A stretch of DNA of 8,027 nucleotides from Clostridiales bacterium UBA3705. Its GTDB lineage: Bacteria; Bacillota_A; Clostridia; Oscillospirales; Oscillospiraceae. Each line of letters begins with the position of its first letter. The stretch's first letter is position 1. The stretch covers positions 1 through 8,027 of the forward strand of contig DFIE01000168.1 in NCBI GenBank assembly GCA_002372735.1, in the 5' to 3' direction. The notes beneath the pieces were generated by a model. That model ran no database searches and was not told where the DNA came from. It worked only from the letters and a program-made list of their open reading frames with translations. This document shows positions 4,507-8,027 of this stretch, piece after piece. Position numbers and translations under genes: made by a program.

Positions 4507-5766
4507 GCCGGACCGGGCGGCCTGTCTCTCCTGCTGCCACTGCCGCTCCCAGCGGGCGTAGAGCTCCTCGGTGGCCAGGGCCAGCTTGGTCACCGCAAAG
4601 TCCTCCCCCTGGGGGTAGCAGTACAGGGTGTCGGTGTCGGTGTTCAGGTCCACGCAGTCGCCGTACTTGCCCAGATACTCGTATTCAATGTGGACAGAGT
4701 AGTGGTCCGGCACCGGGATGCGCACCTGGTAGTCCTCTCCCATGGCCCTGCCGGTCAGGGTGAAGCCCTCTTGGTCATGGCGCAGATGGGCCGGGCCCAG
4801 GTCGATGTAGCCCCGGGCGTTGGGCAGGGCGTCCACCCGGACGGCGCCGTCAAAGCAGTAGCTGCCCTCCTCCACCTGGGCGCGGACGTTGGCCCGCTCC
4901 CACTCGTACCAGTCCGGGATATGGGAGAACTCGGTCTCCCCCTCCAGGGCCCGGAGCTCTCCCAGCTCGGTCATCTCCCAGACCTTGCCGCAGCTGTGGC
5001 AGGTCAGATGGATGCCCTTGCCCTCCATGCGGTACTCCGTGCCGCAGTGGGGGCACTGGTAGAGCACCTTGTGCAGTCCTCCTGCCCGGTCGGGGTAGGG
5101 GATCTTCAGTCCCTTCTCCTTCTGCCAGGCAAAGTCGTCATAGCGGAAGACCTGTGCGATTCTCTCGTTCACCTGCTGCCAGGTGGCCCGGGCCAGCTCC
5201 TCGGCGGTGAACAGGCAGGTCATCTCCGCCTCGGTGGGCCGGACGTGCCGGTCCGGCAGGTTCCAGAAGGGGGAGTTCACATGGTGGCCGTGGCAGATCA
5301 GGCTGACCACCGGCACCTTCAGCAGCTTGGCCAGCTTGCCCAGGGACGGGGGCAGCACCGCCGTGGTGCCGCACAGGGAGTAGCGGGCCTCGGGGTAGAG
5401 CACCGCAATGTCCCCCCGGTCGGTGACCCGCTTGAGCTGGCGCACCAGCTGCAGGTCCTTGGTGAACTTCCGCTTGCAGATGCAGCCGATGAACCGCAGC
5501 AGCCACTCCCGCTTGAGAAAGCCGTCAATGGCCACCACGTAGTTGGCCCGGTGGGGAAAGGTGGCCTTGGTGGACACGGTAAAGTCCATAAAGGAGTTGT
5601 GGTTGCACAGCAGCAGGTACGGGGGCTTGATGCCCTCCATGCGGATTTTGGTCAGCTTGTTCCGGTGGGACAGCAGGCTGGGCAGCACCCCGATCCAGAT
5701 CAGCGGCCGAAGATGCATCCGCATGGGCGGCCGCTTCATGTCAAAGCGAGGGACCCCGGACAGCAT
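4498..5766 (-). CDS. PlsC-type acyltransferase with zinc ribbon and extra C-terminal domain
   Basis: 422 aa. Residues about 20-205 form a lysophospholipid acyltransferase (PlsC/LPLAT) domain, normally using acyl-CoA or acyl-ACP to make phosphatidate. NHNSFMD (55-61) supplies the catalytic H56-x4-D61; PEARYS (125-130) replaces the usual PEGTRS; VPVVSLICHG (151-160) fits the last block. Unusually for a roughly 200-250 aa family, a zinc ribbon follows (CPHC at 238-241, CHSC at 256-259), then about 160 residues rich in Trp, Tyr and Asp that I cannot assign, and a basic tail. The zinc ribbon may bind protein or nucleic acid or be structural. ATG at 5766 lies 6 nt after the kinase stop; its GGGGAG ribosome binding site (9 nt spacing) is inside the kinase gene, so translation is probably coupled. 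Later in-frame ATGs (Met10, Met15, Met17) were not preferred because Met10, the one I checked, lacks a ribosome binding site. Substrate unknown. Confidence 0.85.
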   Translation of the reverse strand: MLSGVPRFDMKRPPMRMHLRPLIWIGVLPSLLSHRNKLTKIRMEGIKPPYLLLCNHNSFMDFTVSTKATFPHRANYVVAIDGFLKREWLLRFIGCICKRKFTKDLQLVRQLKRVTDRGDIAVLYPEARYSLCGTTAVLPPSLGKLAKLLKVPVVSLICHGHHVNSPFWNLPDRHVRPTEAEMTCLFTAEELARATWQQVNERIAQVFRYDDFAWQKEKGLKIPYPDRAGGLHKVLYQCPHCGTEYRMEGKGIHLTCHSCGKVWEMTELGELRALEGETEFSHIPDWYEWERANVRAQVEEGSYCFDGAVRVDALPNARGYIDLGPAHLRHDQEGFTLTGRAMGEDYQVRIPVPDHYSVHIEYEYLGKYGDCVDLNTDTDTLYCYPQGEDFAVTKLALATEELYARWERQWQQERQAARSGRK

Positions 5767-5772
5767 GGCTGC

Positions 5773-6714
5773 TTACTCCCCGGCGGCCAGATGGAAGCCG
5801 CCGTAGATGCCCGCGTCGTTGCCCAGGGTGGCCAGGGCGAAGCGGGTGTCCTTGCAGGCGTGGAACATATGGGCCCGGAACTTGGGCTCCACCCCCTGCA
5901 GCAGCACGGGGCCGGCCTTGGACATGCCGCCTCCCAGCACCACCAGCTCGGGGTCTACCATGCAGCAGCCCATGGCAATGGTCAGGCCCAGGGTGTCATA
6001 CACCCCGTCCAGCAGCTCGCAGGCCAGCTCGTCGCCCTGGGCGGCGCAGCGGAACACCGTGCGGGAGCTGACCTCCTCCTGGCTGCGCAGGGCGCTGGGC
6101 CGCTCGTCCCGGCACAGCTGCTCCATGGCCAGCATCCCCAGGGCCCGGGCGGAGGCGTACTGCTCGGCGCAGCCCCGCTTGCCGCAGGTGCAGGGCCGGG
6201 CCTGGGGGCTGCGGTCCACGGTCAGGTGGCCGATCTCCCCGGCCACGCCGTGGGCGCCGTTCAAAATCCGGCCGTCCACCACAAAGCCGCCGCCGATGCC
6301 CGTGCCGATGGTGATCATCAGCATGGACCGGCTGCCCTTGCCGCCGCCGTCATAGTACTCTCCCAGGGCGGCCACATTGGCGTCGTTGCCCGCCTTGACG
6401 TGCAGACCCGTCAGCTCCCCCAGGGCCTTGTGGAGGTTAAAGACCCCCCAGTTCAGGTTGACGCAGCGGTTCACGTTGCCGTCGTCGTCCACCGGGCCCG
6501 GCACGCCGATGCCGATGCCCAGCACGTCGCTCTTGGCAATGCCCCGCCGGGTCAGGCAGCCCTCCACCGCCGCGGCAATGTCCGGCAGAATGCTGCTGCC
6601 GCCGTGCTCCGGCCGGGTGGGGATCTCCCACTTCTCCAGCAGCTCGCCGGTCTCAAAGAAGAGGCCCAGCTTCACCGTGGTGCCGCCAACATCTACTCCA
6701 AATGCGTAACGCAT
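5773..6714 (-). CDS. ROK-family sugar kinase (glucokinase-like)
   Basis: 313 aa cytoplasmic kinase expected to phosphorylate glucose or a related hexose with ATP. DVGGTT (8-13) is the phosphate-binding loop; GNDAN (109-113) supplies the catalytic Asp D111; GAHGVAGEIGH (153-163) and CTCGKRGCAEQ (175-185) form the ROK signature with zinc ligands H163, C175, C177 and C182; VLGGGMS (259-265) is the second nucleotide-binding block. There is no N-terminal helix-turn-helix, so it is an enzyme and not a ROK repressor. Glucose is the default guess because the zinc motif is the glucokinase/fructokinase type. ATG at 6714 follows AAGGAGG by 7 nt; upstream in-frame starts, up to 7281, would run through the promoter and antisense to spoIIP. 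A sigma-A-type promoter is 32 nt upstream. It is the first gene of an operon with the acyltransferase. Confidence 0.94.
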   Translation of the reverse strand: MRYAFGVDVGGTTVKLGLFFETGELLEKWEIPTRPEHGGSSILPDIAAAVEGCLTRRGIAKSDVLGIGIGVPGPVDDDGNVNRCVNLNWGVFNLHKALGELTGLHVKAGNDANVAALGEYYDGGGKGSRSMLMITIGTGIGGGFVVDGRILNGAHGVAGEIGHLTVDRSPQARPCTCGKRGCAEQYASARALGMLAMEQLCRDERPSALRSQEEVSSRTVFRCAAQGDELACELLDGVYDTLGLTIAMGCCMVDPELVVLGGGMSKAGPVLLQGVEPKFRAHMFHACKDTRFALATLGNDAGIYGGFHLAAGE

Positions 6715-6745
6715 GTTACATCCTCCTTTGGTGATATCTGACACT

Positions 6746-6774
6746 ATCATACAGGATTTACCCCGGGATTGCAA
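6746..6774 (-). promoter_or_regulatory. Sigma-A-type promoter of the ROK kinase-acyltransferase operon
   Basis: On the minus strand TTGCAA (6774-6769) is followed after exactly 17 nt by TATGAT (6751-6746). Transcription would start near 6739, giving a leader of about 25 nt that contains AAAGGAGG and ends at the ATG at 6714. Confidence 0.8.
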
Positions 6775-6805
6775 GGTGGTTTTGGTTCTATTTTTCTCCG
6801 GCGGT

Positions 6806-6835
6806 GCATATACTGGGCTTGCGCAGGGACAAGTC
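6806..6835 (+). promoter_or_regulatory. Putative sigma-F/G-type promoter for spoIIP
   Basis: GCATA (6806-6810) is followed after 16 nt by GGACAAGTC (6827-6835). It has the same GCATA-N16-GGNNNAGT arrangement as the M23/SpoIIQ-like promoter and resembles sigma-F sites with mismatches. Transcription would start near 6841, leaving a 34-nt leader with the AGGAGG ribosome binding site. Overlap with an inverted repeat (6826-6846) is noted separately. Confidence 0.4.
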
Positions 6836-6846
6836 CGGCTTGTCCC
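6826..6846. repeat. Perfect inverted repeat upstream of spoIIP
   Basis: GGGACAAG (6826-6833), loop TCCGG, CTTGTCCC (6839-6846). This 8-bp perfect dyad covers the putative spoIIP -10 box and start site. It could be an operator, or a hairpin at the 5' end of a transcript that starts further upstream. No T-tract follows, so it is not a terminator. Confidence 0.55.
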
Positions 6847-6874
6847 GCCAAAGCTAATGCCAGGAGGGGATGGG

Positions 6875-7969
6875 ATGCAGGCCCTGATTTTTGAAAAGAA
6901 AGCCCGCACCGGGTGGTGCGGGCTGCTGGTGGGCTTTGCCCTGGCCCTGCGGCTGGCCCTGGCCCCGGGCACCCTGCCCCGGCTGTGGGCCGCCGCCGCG
7001 GAGCTGGCCGGCCGGCCCCAGGTGGCAAGGGCAGTGGTGTATCTGCAAACCGGGGCCGTGCCCCCGGACACTGCCCCCGCTGTGACCACGCCGGCTGCGG
7101 AGACCGCCGCGGCCACGGAGACCCCGCCGGTGACAGAGACTGTGCCGGCCACGGAGACCGCGGCGGCGACAGAGACTGTGCCGGCCACGGAGACCGCGGC
7201 GGAGACAGAGACCGTCTCTGTGGCGGAGACGGTGCCGGCCTTCACCCCGGAGGAGGGGGAGGCCCTGGAGCTGGGGGGCAACTGCGACTATACGGTGGAC
7301 AAGGGGGCCCTGCTGGCGGCGCCCACGGCTCTGGCGGGCCGGACGGTGCTGATTGTCCACACCCACGCCTGCGAGGCCTACAGCCCGGAGGACTACGAGT
7401 CCGCCGGGGACCACCGGACCCTGGACACCGCCCAAAACGTGGTGGCGGTGGGGGACGCCCTGACCGTGGCCCTGGAGGAGCTGGGGCTCCGGGTGATCCA
7501 CGACACCACCCTGTGCGACGCTCCCTCCTACAACAGCTCCTACGCGGTGGCCCGGCAGCGGATCAAAACCTGGCTGGAGCAGGAGCCGGAGATCGGCCTG
7601 GTGCTGGATCTGCACCGGGACGCCCTGGCCACCCCGGTGCGGGAGACCGGGGTGTGGGACGGGGCGGACTGCGCCCGGCTGATGCTGGTGGTGGGCACCG
7701 ACGAGGGGGGCCTGGAGCACCCGGGCTGGGAGGCGAATCTCAGCTGCGCGCTGAAGCTCCAGGCTCTGCTGGCCCGGCAGGGCGGCGGGCTGGTCAAGCC
7801 TCTGAATCTGCGGCGGGAGCGGTTCAACGGGGATCTGAGCCCCGGGGCCATGATCATCGAGGTGGGCTCCACGGAGAACACCCTGCAGGAGGCCCGCACC
7901 GCCATGGTCCCCCTGGCCCGGGCCATCCGGGCCCTGCTGGACGAAACCGGATTGGGAATTGAGAATTGA
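6875..7969 (+). CDS. spoIIP: Stage II sporulation protein P (SpoIIP), engulfment peptidoglycan hydrolase
   Basis: 364 aa. SpoIIP works with SpoIID and SpoIIM at the septal membrane during engulfment, cutting stem peptides and cross-links from peptidoglycan. Residues about 13-30 form a membrane anchor. Residues 62-125 are a Thr/Glu/Pro/Ala linker with a duplicated 12-residue unit. The SpoIIP domain (about 150-355) shows VHTHACEAYSP (161-171, with H162, H164, E167), DTAQNVVAVGDAL (184-196), APSYNSSY (216-223), LDLHRDA (244-250, H247) and IIEVGSTENT (327-336, E329): the expected zinc and catalytic blocks in order. ATG at 6875 has AGGAGG 7 nt upstream; an in-frame start at 6713 would read across the divergent kinase promoter. 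The last codons (GIEN) and the stop lie in a 7-bp tandem repeat. A sporulation-type promoter is proposed at 6806-6835. Confidence 0.95.
   Translation: MQALIFEKKARTGWCGLLVGFALALRLALAPGTLPRLWAAAAELAGRPQVARAVVYLQTGAVPPDTAPAVTTPAAETAAATETPPVTETVPATETAAATETVPATETAAETETVSVAETVPAFTPEEGEALELGGNCDYTVDKGALLAAPTALAGRTVLIVHTHACEAYSPEDYESAGDHRTLDTAQNVVAVGDALTVALEELGLRVIHDTTLCDAPSYNSSYAVARQRIKTWLEQEPEIGLVLDLHRDALATPVRETGVWDGADCARLMLVVGTDEGGLEHPGWEANLSCALKLQALLARQGGGLVKPLNLRRERFNGDLSPGAMIIEVGSTENTLQEARTAMVPLARAIRALLDETGLGIEN
7132..7215 (+). repeat. spoIIP: 36-bp tandem repeat inside the spoIIP linker
   Basis: Two adjacent copies (7132-7167 and 7168-7203) of a 36-nt unit are near-identical, differing at the last positions, and a diverged third copy starts at 7204. 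Each unit encodes about 12 residues of the TETVPATETAA type. The identity at synonymous positions indicates recent duplication or slippage, so linker length may vary between strains. Confidence 0.85.
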
Positions 7970-8027
7970 AAATTGAGAATGGAGAATGGCGAGGCGTGCC
8001 GTAGGGACGGATGCCCACATCCGCCCG
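7957..8027. repeat. Interspersed-type repeat element: 7-bp tandem array plus hairpin (cut by window edge)
   Basis: Five heptamer units run from 7957: AATTGAG, AATTGAA, AATTGAG, AATGGAG and a partial AATGG. They are followed by a spacer and GTAGGGACGGATG (8001-8013), whose CGGATG pairs with CATCCG (8018-8023), and the stem continues to the window edge. I recognise this AATTGAG array with a GTAGGG-CGGATG hairpin as a pattern repeated between genes in GC-rich gut Clostridia; that is from memory and unverified. The spoIIP stop codon (7967-7969) lies within the array. Confidence 0.6.

Noticed and set aside
4690..6741. 683-codon open frame on the plus strand antisense to the acyltransferase and kinase
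   Set aside because: It spans two well-supported genes and their junction on the other strand. Its translation is Gly/His/Gln/Leu/Val-rich with no domain, as expected of an antisense shadow in GC-biased DNA.
6713..6874. Upstream start for spoIIP
   Set aside because: It would translate the divergent promoter region. AGGAGG 7 nt before the ATG at 6875 and the membrane anchor directly after it support the shorter form.
7132..7215. Tandem repeat as a possible CRISPR array
   Set aside because: The copies are directly adjacent without spacers, lie in frame inside spoIIP and encode a simple Thr/Glu linker.
6715..7281. Long N-terminal extension of the ROK kinase
   Set aside because: The extension reads antisense through the spoIIP linker repeats and the kinase promoter, whereas AAGGAGG stands 7 nt before the ATG at 6714, where the ROK fold begins.

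Overview
The window is GC-rich with strongly GC-biased third codon positions. That bias is why many long antisense ORFs are open and look spurious. The gene content (SpoIIP, a SpoIIQ-like M23 peptidase, an ECF-type ThiT under a TPP riboswitch, a ROK kinase, a DUF3810 protein and a 3-hydroxyacyl-CoA dehydrogenase) points to an endospore-forming, GC-rich Clostridia member. A gut Oscillospiraceae relative (Flavonifractor/Lawsonibacter type) is my inference; no marker gene proves it.

Layout. Positions 1-77 hold no recognisable gene. A bidirectional terminator (78-108) closes a leftward block that reads, from its upstream end: a small secreted protein of unknown function (3595-3005); a promoter whose -35 box contains that gene's stop codon; a TPP riboswitch with a legible translational expression platform; thiT (2816-2256); a terminator abutting the next ribosome binding site; a DUF3810 membrane metallopeptidase-like gene (2190-1114); and a 3-hydroxyacyl-CoA dehydrogenase (1078-116). 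Rightward from 3739 is a membrane-anchored M23 peptidase of SpoIIQ architecture. It converges, through a 17-bp perfect terminator stem, on a leftward two-gene operon: a ROK sugar kinase (6714-5773) followed 6 nt later by a PlsC-type acyltransferase carrying a zinc ribbon and an extra C-terminal domain (5766-4498). Divergent from the kinase is spoIIP (6875-7969), whose last codons and stop lie in a 7-bp tandem repeat that runs into an interspersed-type element cut by the window edge.

How it fits together. SpoIIP and the M23/SpoIIQ-like protein are both engulfment-type cell wall proteins. Each is preceded by the same promoter-like arrangement (GCATA, 16 nt, GGNNNAGT), resembling forespore sigma-F/sigma-G promoters, so the two separated genes may be one regulon. 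ThiT is a thiamine importer S-component, and TPP probably shuts off its translation through an anti-Shine-Dalgarno switch readable in the sequence. I see no phage, CRISPR, defence or biosynthetic system. The points most worth following up are the regulatory architectures, the acyltransferase fusion and the unknown secreted protein.
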